From contig NZ_LMIS01000001.1 of assembly GCF_001428805.1 (NCBI RefSeq), positions 1,350,975-1,414,974 of the forward strand: a stretch of 64,000 bases of DNA, read 5' to 3'. Shown here in pieces: positions 1 to 7,877 of this stretch. Below the pieces are notes generated by a model that had not been told where the DNA came from, did not search any database, and saw only the letters and a program-made list of their open reading frames with translations. The position numbers and the translations under genes were made by a program. Positions within the stretch are counted from its first letter, which is position 1; every line of letters starts with the position of its first letter. Origin of the DNA: Aeromicrobium sp. Root236. Its GTDB lineage: Bacteria > Actinomycetota > Actinomycetes > Propionibacteriales > Nocardioidaceae.

Positions 1-17
1 CCGCGTCGCCTGCTCCA
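1..17 (+). tRNA. 3' end of a tRNA gene (partial, probably tRNA-Gly)
   Basis: The window opens with the 3' strand of a T-stem (CGCGT), a 7-nt acceptor strand CGCCTGC, a discriminator T and an encoded CCA. That is the standard end of a bacterial tRNA. Discriminator T with G71 fits tRNA-Gly better than tRNA-Cys, but the anticodon lies outside the window, so the identity is inferred. A hairpin follows 12 nt later. Confidence 0.6.
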
Positions 18-29
18 CTTTACGGGTCA

Positions 30-57
30 GGGACCCACGGATCAAATCCGGGGTCCC
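30..57. terminator. hairpin between the tRNA and UPF0182 gene
   Basis: GGGACCCACGGAT (30-42) pairs with ATCCGGGGTCCC (46-57), with one bulged base and a 3-nt loop. It sits between the end of the tRNA (plus strand) and the end of the UPF0182 gene (minus strand), where a bidirectional terminator is expected. There is no clear U tract on either side. Confidence 0.6.
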
Positions 58-62
58 CTTCC

Positions 63-2981
63 CTACTTCTTCTTGGCGCCCTCGTCCTTGACGGCCTGCT
101 GGGCGTCCTCGATCTTCTGGCCCATCTGGTTGATCTTGGACTGGTACGTCGCGAGGTCGCCGTCCTTGAGCGCCTTCTGGGCCTCGTCGTAGAGCTTCGC
201 CGCGTCGTCGAGCAGCGCCGCGGCCGTCGTCGATCCCGGGGTGTTGTCCTCGGGCGTGGGCGTCGTCGTGCCCGGGTCGTCCGGCGTCGACCCCTCCTCG
301 AGGCCCAGTGCGACGCGCAACGCCTCGTCGAGCGTCTTGCCGAAACCGACATCGGTGCCGAACGACGCGAGGACGTACTGGAGCACCGGGTAGGTGCCCT
401 CGGCCGCCTGCCGCTTGATGTAGACCGGTTGGACGTAGAGCAGTCCGCCGCCGACCGGGACGGTCAACAGGTTGCCGTACTGGATGTCGGTGCCGGCCTG
501 CTTGAACGGCAACAGGGCCTGGGTCACCCCGTTGTCGGTCTGCAGCTTGTTGGCGATCTGGCTCGGACCGTCGATCTGGCTGCCGCTCGACAGCTGCAGG
601 ATCTGCATCTTGCCGTAGTTCTCGGTGTCGGTCGCCTCGGAGTTGACGGACACGAACGACGCGAGGTTCTGCCGGCTGTTGGGCAGGTAGACGCTGGTCA
701 CCGAGAACTTCGGGGTGTCCTCGCCGGGCCGCGCGGTCGACAGGTAGTAGGGCGGCTGCAGGGCGTTGGACCCGGTCGGGGCCGTCGGGTCCTCGGGCAC
801 CTTCCAGCGCTGGTCGTCGTTGTAGAACGCCTGCGGGTCGGTCACGTGGTAGCGCTGCAGCACGTCGCGCTGCACCTTGAACAGGTCGACCGGGTAGCGC
901 AGGTGCTCGAGCAGCCCGTTGCTGATCTTGCTCTTGGGCTCCACCACGTCGGGGAACACCTTCATCCACGTCTTGAGGACGGGATCCTTGGTGTCCCACT
1001 GGTAGAGCTTGACCGTGCCGTCGTACGCATCGACGACCGCCTTGACCGAGTTGCGCATGTAGTTGACCTGGTCGGTCGGCAACGCGGTCTGCGAGTTGCT
1101 GGTCGTGAGCGTGTCGGCCGTGGCCTCGCGCAGCGAACGGTGCTCGGAGTAGGGGTACGAGTTGCTGGTCGTGTAGCCGTCGACGATCCAGACCACGCGG
1201 CCGTTGACGACGGCCGGGTAGGAGTCGCCGTCGACCGTCAACCACGGCGCGACCTTCTTGACCCGGTCACGCGGCTCGCGGTCGTAGAGGATCTTGGACT
1301 CGGAGTTGACGCGGTTGGACAGGAAGATGTTGGGCTCGGCGAACTTGAAGGCGTACAGCAGCTTGTTGAACGCGTTGCCGATCGGCACACCGCCCTTGCC
1401 GTCGTACGTGTTCTGGGTCGCGTTGGCCTTGGTCGCCTTGTTGGTCGCCGTGCCGCCGCGCGGGGTGTCGACCTCGATCGGTGTGGCGCCCTTGGGGCGG
1501 CCGACGATCGAGTAGCTCGGGGACTGCTCGCCGAAGTAGATGCGCGGCGGGGTCGTGGTCTCGATCTCACCGGTCTGCGGGATGTCCTTGGCGACGAACA
1601 CCGGCTCGCCGTTGGGACCGCGCTGGTTGCCGCGCGCAGCCACGATGCCGTAGCCGTGCGTGTAGACCGTGTGGTCGTTGGTCCAGTTGCGCTGGCTCTG
1701 CTGGAGACCCGAGAGCTTGAGCTCGCGCGCCGCGATGATGACGTCCTGCGGCTGCTGGTCGGCACCGATGCGGTAGCGATCGACGTCGAGTGTCGTCGGC
1801 ACGGCGTAGTAGCCGCGGACCTGCTGCAGCTGCTCGAACGCGTCCGAGATCAGCGTCGGGTCGAGGAGCCGGGTGCTGACCCGCGACTCCGCCGATGCGG
1901 CGAGCTCGGCCGGGGTGAGCGTGGTCTTGGCGGTATAGGTCTCCACCTGGACGTCGGCCACGTCGTACGCCTCGCGGGTCGCCGCGATGTTTCGGGCGAT
2001 GTAGGGCGCTTCCTTGTCGGGCTCCGAGGGCTTGACCTGGAAGCCCTGCATGACGGCCGGCCAGATCGCGCCGATCAGGATCGACGTCAGCGCGAGGAGG
2101 CCCAGGCCGATCGCGGGGAGCGCCCACGAGCGGATGAAGATCGCGGCGAAGAACAGCAGCGCGCACACGATCGCGACGGCGATGAGGATGTTCTTGGCCG
2201 GGATGCGCGCGTGGTCGTCGGTGTAGGTGACGCCGTCGACCAGCCCGCCCGACGCGATCACCTGGCCGAAACGGTCGAGGTAGTAGGACACCGCGCGCAG
2301 CAGCACGCCGAGTCCGACGAGGACCGAGAGGTGCACCTGAGCGGCACGGGTCAGCTTGGGGCCACGGCCGGCGATGCGGATGCCGCCGTAGACGTAGTTG
2401 AGGAACAGCACCGCCAGGACCGTGATGACGATCAGCGCGAAGGAGTACGACGTCAGGAACCGCCACCACGGGTACTCGAAGACGTAGAAGCTGGCGTCCT
2501 TGTGGAACTGCGCGTCCTTGGTGCCGAACGACGTGCTGTTGCGCCACATCTTGTAGGTGTCCCAGTGGGCTGCGGCGACAGAACCCGCGAAGCCGGTGAG
2601 CACGAGGCCGAAACCGATCGCGATGGGGCGCAGCAGCGGGGTCAGCGCGAGGCGGTAGCGATAGGCCGGGTCGTCGCGGCGCATCGGCGCCGCGTCGGGA
2701 CGCGTGCGATAGGCGACGTAGAGGTTGCCGATCACGAACAGCCCGAAGATCAGGCCCAGGATGAGGAACAGCGCGACCCGCGTGAACAGCACGCTGCGGA
2801 ACACGTCGCTGTAGCCGACCGACTTGAACCACAGACGATCGGTCCACACGCTCGTGAAGATCGAGCCCAGGAACAGCAGCAGGGCCAGCGTGATGAGCGT
2901 GGGAACCAGCACGCGCTGGCGACGGTCAGGACCGCGCCGAGGCTCCCGGCGAGGGCGGGGGGTTCCGAAGATGTCGCTCAC
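63..2981 (-). CDS. UPF0182 family large membrane protein
   Basis: This is a 972-residue protein of the actinobacterial UPF0182 family (Rv3193c type), whose function is unknown. About seven hydrophobic segments lie in the first ~320 residues, starting near residue 24. They are followed by a long, presumably extracytoplasmic domain. A Pro/Thr-rich linker near residues 895-920 precedes a charged helical tail ending in KKK. The start is a GTG with AGGAG seven bases upstream. It is the last gene of a minus-strand run behind the PPA1309 gene (29-bp gap), and the hairpin at 30-57 follows it. Confidence 0.93.
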   Translation of the reverse strand: MSDIFGTPRPRREPRRGPDRRQRVLVPTLITLALLLFLGSIFTSVWTDRLWFKSVGYSDVFRSVLFTRVALFLILGLIFGLFVIGNLYVAYRTRPDAAPMRRDDPAYRYRLALTPLLRPIAIGFGLVLTGFAGSVAAAHWDTYKMWRNSTSFGTKDAQFHKDASFYVFEYPWWRFLTSYSFALIVITVLAVLFLNYVYGGIRIAGRGPKLTRAAQVHLSVLVGLGVLLRAVSYYLDRFGQVIASGGLVDGVTYTDDHARIPAKNILIAVAIVCALLFFAAIFIRSWALPAIGLGLLALTSILIGAIWPAVMQGFQVKPSEPDKEAPYIARNIAATREAYDVADVQVETYTAKTTLTPAELAASAESRVSTRLLDPTLISDAFEQLQQVRGYYAVPTTLDVDRYRIGADQQPQDVIIAARELKLSGLQQSQRNWTNDHTVYTHGYGIVAARGNQRGPNGEPVFVAKDIPQTGEIETTTPPRIYFGEQSPSYSIVGRPKGATPIEVDTPRGGTATNKATKANATQNTYDGKGGVPIGNAFNKLLYAFKFAEPNIFLSNRVNSESKILYDREPRDRVKKVAPWLTVDGDSYPAVVNGRVVWIVDGYTTSNSYPYSEHRSLREATADTLTTSNSQTALPTDQVNYMRNSVKAVVDAYDGTVKLYQWDTKDPVLKTWMKVFPDVVEPKSKISNGLLEHLRYPVDLFKVQRDVLQRYHVTDPQAFYNDDQRWKVPEDPTAPTGSNALQPPYYLSTARPGEDTPKFSVTSVYLPNSRQNLASFVSVNSEATDTENYGKMQILQLSSGSQIDGPSQIANKLQTDNGVTQALLPFKQAGTDIQYGNLLTVPVGGGLLYVQPVYIKRQAAEGTYPVLQYVLASFGTDVGFGKTLDEALRVALGLEEGSTPDDPGTTTPTPEDNTPGSTTAAALLDDAAKLYDEAQKALKDGDLATYQSKINQMGQKIEDAQQAVKDEGAKKK

Positions 2982-3010
2982 GTGGCTCCTGGTGACGGGG
3001 TGACAAGACT

Positions 3011-3520
3011 CTATGCCAGAGTGCGGCGGAGGTGTTCGATCAGTCCCGGCACGAGGTCGGGACCCTCCAGCAGCTCGGCATCACGGGGTTCTCTGGCGCG
3101 TACGGCGCTGTGCGCCCCGCCGTCACGGACGACGGCGGCGACGAGCCGCACCTCGCGGCGATCGGGGTGGGCCGCGACGACGGCGAGCAGCTCGTCCGGG
3201 TCGTCGGGCAGGGCGGCTTCAGCCTCGGGCGGCAGCATGATGCGCTCGACGACAGCAGCGCAGCCGATGACGGCATCGGGCCACTCGATCTCGGTGAGCA
3301 GGTCCTCCAGCTCGCGGTCGCCCGGCAGCTCCTGCTCGACCGGCGTCATGCTCGCCGGGTCGTCCGACAGCTGGTCGGCGAGTCCCGGCTCCTTGGCGAT
3401 GAGGTCGGCGGTCGGCACGAGGGCGAACAGCCGCGGCGGCTGGTCCCAGCCCTCGGCGGCGACGTGCGACTCGACCTCGAGCGCGGCCTGGCGCAGCGGC
3501 GAGTCCGGCATCAGCTGCAT
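3011..3520 (-). CDS. PPA1309 family protein
   Basis: A 169-residue acidic soluble protein of the PPA1309 family, a small group named from Cutibacterium and of unknown function. It has no signal peptide, membrane segment or recognisable catalytic motif. It overlaps the end of the PDZ protease gene by 10 bp, so the two are very likely translationally coupled. A second in-frame ATG at 3511, which overlaps the upstream stop as TGATG, is an equally possible start. The family assignment rests on sequence resemblance and position next to the Lon-like protease. Confidence 0.8.
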   Translation of the reverse strand: MQLMPDSPLRQAALEVESHVAAEGWDQPPRLFALVPTADLIAKEPGLADQLSDDPASMTPVEQELPGDRELEDLLTEIEWPDAVIGCAAVVERIMLPPEAEAALPDDPDELLAVVAAHPDRREVRLVAAVVRDGGAHSAVRAREPRDAELLEGPDLVPGLIEHLRRTLA

Positions 3521-4581
3521 GACGGCACCTTGGCGTCGGGGTTCTTGGCGAGCGCCTCGAGCGACGAGATGGCGCCCTTGAGGTTCGAGATCTTGACGAG
3601 CTTGAGCCCGTGGTCGTCGCCATCGGCGGCCTCGGCGCAGTTGGCTGCGGGGACCAGGAAGATCGTCACCTGCGCCTTGGCGGCACCGGCCATCTTCTGC
3701 CGGATCCCCCCGATGGGAGCGACCGTGCCGTCCGGGGTGATCTCACCCGTGCCGGCGACCTTCTTGCCGCCGGTGAGCGAGCCGGGCGTCAGCTTGTCGT
3801 AGATCGCGAGGGCGAACATCGTGCCGGCGCTGGGCCCGCCGACGTCGGTGCCGACGTTGTTGTTGACGTCGGGCCCGTCGTACGTGACGCCGATCGAGAT
3901 GCCGACGCGCGGGACCGACTTGTCCTTGGGGTCCGCGCGGGTCACGATCGACACGTTCACGGGCTTCTTGCGGCGCTCGACGGTCAGGCGTACGGCCTCG
4001 CCGGGCTTGTGCGTGCCGACGGCCTTGACGACCTGGTCGGGGTTCGAGACCTTCTTGCCGTCGACGTCGAGGAACACGTCACCGACCACGAGCTTGCCGA
4101 AGGCGGCACCGCCCTTGACGACCTGGACGACTGAGGGCCGACCGGTGATCTTGTAGCCGGCGGCTCGCAGCGCGGCCACCCGTGAGGAGTCCTGGGAGCC
4201 GGTCATCTGGGCGGCGGACTCGGCATCCGACTGCTCGGCGGTCTCGTTCTCGGGGTAGATCAGGTCCTTGGGGATCACGGCGTGGTCGGACTGGACGTAT
4301 GCGGTGAGGGCCGCGGCGAGCGACATCTTCGCGTCCGGCGGGGGCACCCGCACCGTGGTGAAGTAGAGCGATCCCGTCGTCGGATAGGTCTTGACCTTGG
4401 CGCCGAACGTGAACATCGGCTGGCCACCCTTGACCGTGCTCAACGTGTCGCGCACGGGTCCGGGCCTGAGCTCGACGTACGGCACCGGCACGATGAACGC
4501 CACGCACGTCAGCACGATCAGGGAGATCGCCGCCACGACCAGCGTCGTGTAGCGCGCGCTCAGCTTCGACGGGTCGGACAC
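3511..4581 (-). CDS. membrane-anchored PDZ / Lon-like S16 protease
   Basis: A 356-residue homologue of Rv3194c. Residues 14-34 form one N-terminal membrane anchor. A PDZ domain covers roughly 150-205 and a Lon-type S16 peptidase domain covers 225-340. The Ser-Lys dyad is visible: Ser251 in GGPSAGT and Lys296 in GGIRQKMAGAAKA. There is no AAA+ module, so substrates are probably processed outside the membrane without ATP. The start is a GTG placed six bases after a TAGGCT -10 box (minus strand, 4593-4588), which makes it leaderless. The TAG of that box is also the stop codon of moaE. Confidence 0.92.
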   Translation of the reverse strand: MSDPSKLSARYTTLVVAAISLIVLTCVAFIVPVPYVELRPGPVRDTLSTVKGGQPMFTFGAKVKTYPTTGSLYFTTVRVPPPDAKMSLAAALTAYVQSDHAVIPKDLIYPENETAEQSDAESAAQMTGSQDSSRVAALRAAGYKITGRPSVVQVVKGGAAFGKLVVGDVFLDVDGKKVSNPDQVVKAVGTHKPGEAVRLTVERRKKPVNVSIVTRADPKDKSVPRVGISIGVTYDGPDVNNNVGTDVGGPSAGTMFALAIYDKLTPGSLTGGKKVAGTGEITPDGTVAPIGGIRQKMAGAAKAQVTIFLVPAANCAEAADGDDHGLKLVKISNLKGAISSLEALAKNPDAKVPSCS

Positions 4582-4590
4582 ACCGTGAGC

Positions 4591-5052
4591 CTAGTCAGTC
4601 CCGGCAACCGGCGGGCCTGCGGCCGGGGCGTCCGGCGAGCCCACCCATGCGGCGTCGCCGGACGTGTACGTCTGGTGCTTCCACACCGGCACGTCGGTCT
4701 TGAGCTCGTCGATCAGCCTGCGGCACGCCTCGAACGCCTGGGCGCGGTGGGCCGCCGACGCCGCGACGACGACCGCGAGGTCACCGATCGCCAGGTCGCC
4801 GACCCGATGCACGCCGGCGAGGCCCACGACGTCGCACTCGGTGGCGATGCGCTCGGCGACGTCACGCAGCCTGGCGAGCGCCGTCGGATGGGACGAGTAG
4901 CCGAGTGCCGAGACCTCATGGCCTTCGTCGTGGTCGCGCACCGTGCCGATGAACACGCAGATGCCGCCCGCCGCCGGATCGGTCACCGCGGCGTACACCT
5001 CGTCGAGGCTCAGCGGTGCGTCGCGGATGTCGAGGAGGCGTACGGCAGTCAT
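4591..5052 (-). CDS. moaE: molybdopterin synthase catalytic subunit MoaE
   Basis: This 153-residue MoaE is the large subunit of molybdopterin synthase. With the thiocarboxylated MoaD it inserts the dithiolene sulfurs into precursor Z (cPMP). Family signatures are the N-terminal region around GTVRDHDEG, the HRVG motif, AAHR, and the C-terminal VPVWKHQ segment carrying an active-site lysine. No moaD lies beside it. MoeZ, which activates MoaD, is encoded at 22.1-23.2 kb, and two Mo enzymes lie at 34.7 and 46.1 kb. A TACGAT -10 box nine bases upstream of the ATG implies an almost leaderless message. Confidence 0.93.
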   Translation of the reverse strand: MTAVRLLDIRDAPLSLDEVYAAVTDPAAGGICVFIGTVRDHDEGHEVSALGYSSHPTALARLRDVAERIATECDVVGLAGVHRVGDLAIGDLAVVVAASAAHRAQAFEACRRLIDELKTDVPVWKHQTYTSGDAAWVGSPDAPAAGPPVAGTD

Positions 5053-5107
5053 GTCGGATTCATCGTAAAGCGAACATCGATCCCGTGGGATCGGCGCATC
5101 CGGTCGC

Positions 5108-5113
5108 TACTGT
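5108..5113 (+). promoter_or_regulatory. -10 box of the leaderless zincin gene
   Basis: TACTGT lies six bases before the ATG at 5120, which places the expected transcription start on the A of the start codon. This is the usual actinobacterial leaderless arrangement. A divergent TACGAT for moaE lies within the same 67-bp gap. Confidence 0.6.
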
Positions 5114-5119
5114 TGACGT

Positions 5120-6436
5120 ATGGCCGAGAACGAGAACGAAGAGCCCGACAACCCCTTCAAGGGCACGCCCATGGAGCAGCTGTTCGGCGCGTTCTCCGGG
5201 GGCCAGATGGACATGAACCAGATCATGGGCCAGATGCAGAAGATGTTCGCGCCGCACGAAGGCAGCGTCAACTTCGACCTGGCCAAGGATGTCGCGCGGC
5301 ACACCGTCGCCGCGGCCGGGCCGGACCCCACGCCCAACTCGGCCCAGCAGGGCGCGGTCGACGATGCCGCCCAGCTCGCCGAGTCGTGGCTCGACACCGT
5401 CACGTCGATCCCCGTCGGTGCGACCACCGCGACGGCGTGGAGTCGCGCGGAGTGGATCGAGGCGACGTCCGACACCTGGCAGCAGCTCGTCGAGCCGATC
5501 GCCGCCCACGTCGTCAAGGCGATGGGTGAGGCACTCCCCGAGGAGGCCAAGGCGATGGCCGGGCCGCTGATGGGCATGCTGACGCAGGCCGGTGGCGCGA
5601 TGTTCGGCCAGCAGGTCGGCCAGGCCCTGGGCGGGCTCGCCGGCGAGGTCGTGTCATCGACCGAGATCGGCATCCCGCTCGGCCCCGAGCGGATCGCCGC
5701 GGTGCTCCCGTCCGGCGTCGAGGCGTTCGGTGAGGGCCTCGAGCACCCGGCCTCGGACGTGCTGCTGTACATCGTGCTGCGCGAGTGCGCCCACCACCGC
5801 CTGTTCCACCACTCCCCCTGGCTCCGCCCGGCACTCGTCGGCGCGATCGAGGAGTTCGGTCGCGGCACCCGCATCGACGTCAGCGCGATCGAGTCGCAGC
5901 TGCAGGGCCTCGACCCGTCACGCCCCGAGGAGATCCAGGAGGCGCTGGCCGGCGGCCTGTTCGAGCCTGAGCGCACCCCGGAGCAGCAGCGAGCCCTCGA
6001 CCGGCTCGAGACGCTGCTCGCGTTCATCGAGGGCTGGGTCGACGAGATCGTCACCCAGGCGACCAAGGACCGCATGCCGGCTGCCGGGCCGCTCGCCGAG
6101 GCGATGCGCCGCCGCCGTGCTGCCGGCGGCCCGGCCGAGCAGACGTTCGCGTCCCTCGTCGGCCTGGAGCTGCGTCCGCGCAAGCTGCGCGAGGCCACCA
6201 CGCTGTGGGCGGCGCTGCGCGACCGTCAGGGCGCCGACGCCCGCGATGCCGTGTGGAGCCACCCCGACCTGATGCCGTCCGCGGCCGACCTCGACGATCC
6301 GCTCGGCTTCGCGCAGGGCGAGCACCGCACGCAGAGCGACGACGACTTCGACGCGGCTCTGGGCGAGCTGCTCGACAGCGATCCGGGCGACGGGGCTGAC
6401 GGCCCCGACGCCGGTCCGGACAGCCCGCGCGAGTGA
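5120..6436 (+). CDS. zinc-dependent metalloprotease-like protein (zincin_2, DUF2342)
   Basis: A 438-residue homologue of Rv3195 in the zincin_2/DUF2342 family, also called coenzyme F420 biosynthesis-associated. The N-terminus is rich in Met/Gln (residues 17-45). The central zincin region has RECAHH at 221-226, where a classical metallopeptidase would have HExxH. The first metal ligand is therefore Arg, and catalytic zinc activity is doubtful. The C-terminus is acidic. Translation is probably leaderless from ATG 5120 (TACTGT box six bases upstream). It overlaps the NUDIX gene by 4 bp (GTGA). Confidence 0.88.
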   Translation: MAENENEEPDNPFKGTPMEQLFGAFSGGQMDMNQIMGQMQKMFAPHEGSVNFDLAKDVARHTVAAAGPDPTPNSAQQGAVDDAAQLAESWLDTVTSIPVGATTATAWSRAEWIEATSDTWQQLVEPIAAHVVKAMGEALPEEAKAMAGPLMGMLTQAGGAMFGQQVGQALGGLAGEVVSSTEIGIPLGPERIAAVLPSGVEAFGEGLEHPASDVLLYIVLRECAHHRLFHHSPWLRPALVGAIEEFGRGTRIDVSAIESQLQGLDPSRPEEIQEALAGGLFEPERTPEQQRALDRLETLLAFIEGWVDEIVTQATKDRMPAAGPLAEAMRRRRAAGGPAEQTFASLVGLELRPRKLREATTLWAALRDRQGADARDAVWSHPDLMPSAADLDDPLGFAQGEHRTQSDDDFDAALGELLDSDPGDGADGPDAGPDSPRE

Positions 6437-6984
6437 CGCTGCGCCACGACGCGCACGGCGTGCTGAGCGGCTGGCGCGCGCCCGACGCCGGGCAGGAGCA
6501 GTTGCGTGAGCTGTACGTCGCGCACACCGAGGCGTACGCCGACGCCATGAGCCGGGAGTGCCATCCCGATCACCTCACGGCCAGCGCGATCATCTTCTCG
6601 GCCGATCACCAGCGCGTCCTGCTGACCTTGCACCGCATCATCAAGCGGTGGCTGCAGACCGGCGGGCACTGCGAGCCCGACGACGCGACCCTTGCCGACG
6701 CCGCGTTGCGGGAGGGTCGCGAGGAGAGCGGGATCGTCGACCTCGTGATCGACCCGGTGCCCGTGCTGCTGTCCCGGCACGAGGTGCCGTGCGGACCGGT
6801 GCGACCGGCCCATCACCTCGACGTGCAGTACGTCGCCGTCGCACCTGTCGGGGCGCAGCACGTCATCAGCGACGAGTCGGACGACCTGGCGTGGTTCAGC
6901 GTCGACGCGTTGCCGACCGAGACCGACGCGTCGGTCAGGGCGCTGATCGCTGCTGCCAGGACACGCCTTCGAGGAACGCCTTAG
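6433..6984 (+). CDS. NUDIX hydrolase
   Basis: A 183-residue NUDIX domain protein. The NUDIX box is recognisable around residues 74-98: GGHCEP is followed by LREGREESGI, matching the REUxEExGU core, with a poorly conserved first acidic position as is common in this actinobacterial subgroup. The substrate is unknown and probably a nucleoside diphosphate derivative. The GTG start overlaps the zincin stop by 4 bp, so the genes form an operon. The 3' end overlaps the convergent metallopeptidase gene by 50 bp. Confidence 0.88.
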   Translation: MTLRHDAHGVLSGWRAPDAGQEQLRELYVAHTEAYADAMSRECHPDHLTASAIIFSADHQRVLLTLHRIIKRWLQTGGHCEPDDATLADAALREGREESGIVDLVIDPVPVLLSRHEVPCGPVRPAHHLDVQYVAVAPVGAQHVISDESDDLAWFSVDALPTETDASVRALIAAARTRLRGTP

Positions 6985-7435
6985 CCCTCGCCGTCTCGGG
7001 ATAGGCGTCGACGAGCGCCCAGAACTGCTTGCTGTGGTTGGGCTCGATGAGGTGCGCCAGCTCGTGCAGGAGCACGTAGTCGACGACCCACTCGGGCATG
7101 CCCTTGAGCCGGTCGGACAGCCGGATGCTGCGGTCGGCGCTGGTGCAGGAGCCCCAGCGGCTGTTCTGGTTGGACACCCAGCGCACCGACAGCGGGACCG
7201 CGCGACCGTCGAGCCACCTGGTCGACAGCTGGGTGGCGCGCGCCCGGAGGTCGTCGTCGCTCGGACGTACGCGTTGCTCCCGGCGGTCGAGGCGCTCGAC
7301 GAGGCTGCGCACGTGGCGCTCCTCCTCGGCCTTGGAGAGGTGCGCCGGCATCAGGACGATCGTCTTGTCGCCCTCGCGGTAGGCGCGCACCGTGCGCTTG
7401 CGCCGCGCGCTGCGCCGGATCTCGACCTCTCCCAT
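6935..7435 (-). CDS. YgjP/WLM-type M48-like metallopeptidase (DUF45)
   Basis: A 166-residue YgjP-like metallopeptidase. The zinc site LLHELAHLIEPNHS provides HExxH and a third His in the expected spacing, followed by FWALVDAYP. The N-terminal half is basic. The homologous group is associated with SprT/WLM proteases, and substrates are unknown. TAGGTT lies six bases before the ATG on the minus strand, so it is probably leaderless. Its 3' end overlaps the convergent NUDIX gene. Confidence 0.88.
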   Translation of the reverse strand: MGEVEIRRSARRKRTVRAYREGDKTIVLMPAHLSKAEEERHVRSLVERLDRREQRVRPSDDDLRARATQLSTRWLDGRAVPLSVRWVSNQNSRWGSCTSADRSIRLSDRLKGMPEWVVDYVLLHELAHLIEPNHSKQFWALVDAYPETARAKAFLEGVSWQQRSAP

Positions 7436-7462
7436 GCCCGAAACCTATCGGCTGGAGCCGAC

Positions 7463-7623
7463 CTTTTGTCCGTCCACAACGCCTGCCCGGCAAACCGGCT
7501 GGTCACACAGGCAGATTCGCGACTGTGAGGCGGTGGACACACAGGTTGTACACCGCGCCGTCCACATGCCCCCTCGGCGTTCCCCACAACTTGTCCCCAC
7601 TGTTATCCACAGGCGTGGACAAC
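7463..7623. other. cluster of DnaA-box-like 9-mers
   Basis: Within the 442-bp gene-free stretch 7436-7877 there are repeated near-matches to TT(A/G)TCCACA. The perfect one is TTATCCACA at 7603-7611. Flanking ones are TTGTCCCCA at 7591-7599 and, reversed, CGTGGACAA at 7614-7622, with weaker copies at 7470-7478, 7533-7541 (reverse), 7546-7554 and 7558-7566. No dnaA, dnaN or oriC gene order is nearby. A DnaA titration or regulatory site is possible but unproven. Confidence 0.4.
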
Positions 7624-7639
7624 GGTTGGGCGAAACCGG

Positions 7640-7668
7640 TTGCCGGGAGCCTCTCGCGGCCCTAGCGT
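7640..7668 (+). promoter_or_regulatory. sigma-70-type promoter upstream of a hairpin RNA
   Basis: TTGCCG at 7640-7645 and TAGCGT at 7663-7668 are separated by exactly 17 bp, one of the best housekeeping promoter matches in the window. The expected start near 7675 is only a few bases before the long hairpin at 7680-7730. No reading frame lies between the promoter and the hairpin. Confidence 0.5.
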
Positions 7669-7674
7669 GAACCG

Positions 7675-7736
7675 CATTCGAGGCTCCCGACGGAGCTCGC
7701 AAGGGGAAGGCAAGCTCCGTCGGGAGCCTCTTCTTC
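7675..7736 (+). ncRNA. candidate ~60-nt hairpin RNA ending in an intrinsic terminator
   Basis: The 18-nt arm 7680-7697 (begins GAGGCTCCCG) is perfectly complementary to 7713-7730, and TTCTTC follows. This is a strong Rho-independent terminator shape directly downstream of a good promoter. A third copy of the right-arm sequence (CGGGAGCCTC, 7644-7653) lies inside the promoter spacer. Transcripts starting further upstream could therefore fold 7644-7653 onto 7680-7689 instead of forming the terminator, as an attenuator would. It is either a tiny stable RNA or a leader controlling the zinc-ribbon gene at 7878. Confidence 0.4.
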
Positions 7737-7800
7737 GTCCCGGCTGATTCACGCGGGGTTGGACCTGCGATTTCAGCATTCCGACGCGCCGAACGCCTTT

Positions 7801-7841
7801 ACGCTCAGCTGAGCGTGAAACGGCCCTCCCACGCGTACGCT
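7801..7841 (+). promoter_or_regulatory. palindromic operator and -10 box for the DUF5679 gene
   Basis: ACGCTCAGCTGAGCGT (7801-7816) is a perfect 16-bp palindrome. A -10 box TACGCT lies at 7836-7841, so the palindrome covers the -35 side of the promoter that would start transcription near 7848, 30 bases before the ATG. Such placement is typical of a repressor operator. Confidence 0.45.
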
Positions 7842-7877
7842 GAACGTGACTAGCACCACATCGGCAAGGAGGCCGCA

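Noticed and set aside
429..3581. Very long open frame on the plus strand opposite the UPF0182 and protease genes
   Set aside because: It is the antisense shadow of GC-rich coding sequence: Arg/Gly/Val/Asp-rich, no domain, no start signal, and fully covered by well-supported minus-strand genes.
7463..7623. Chromosomal origin of replication
   Set aside because: DnaA-like boxes are present, but dnaA, dnaN, gyrB, rpmH and an AT-rich unwinding element are absent. Reported only as a box cluster.
7675..7736. whiB7 attenuator leader or known actinobacterial sRNA (6C, Ms1)
   Set aside because: No upstream small ORF or whiB7 gene follows, and the C-rich loops of 6C RNA are missing. Kept only as an unassigned hairpin RNA.
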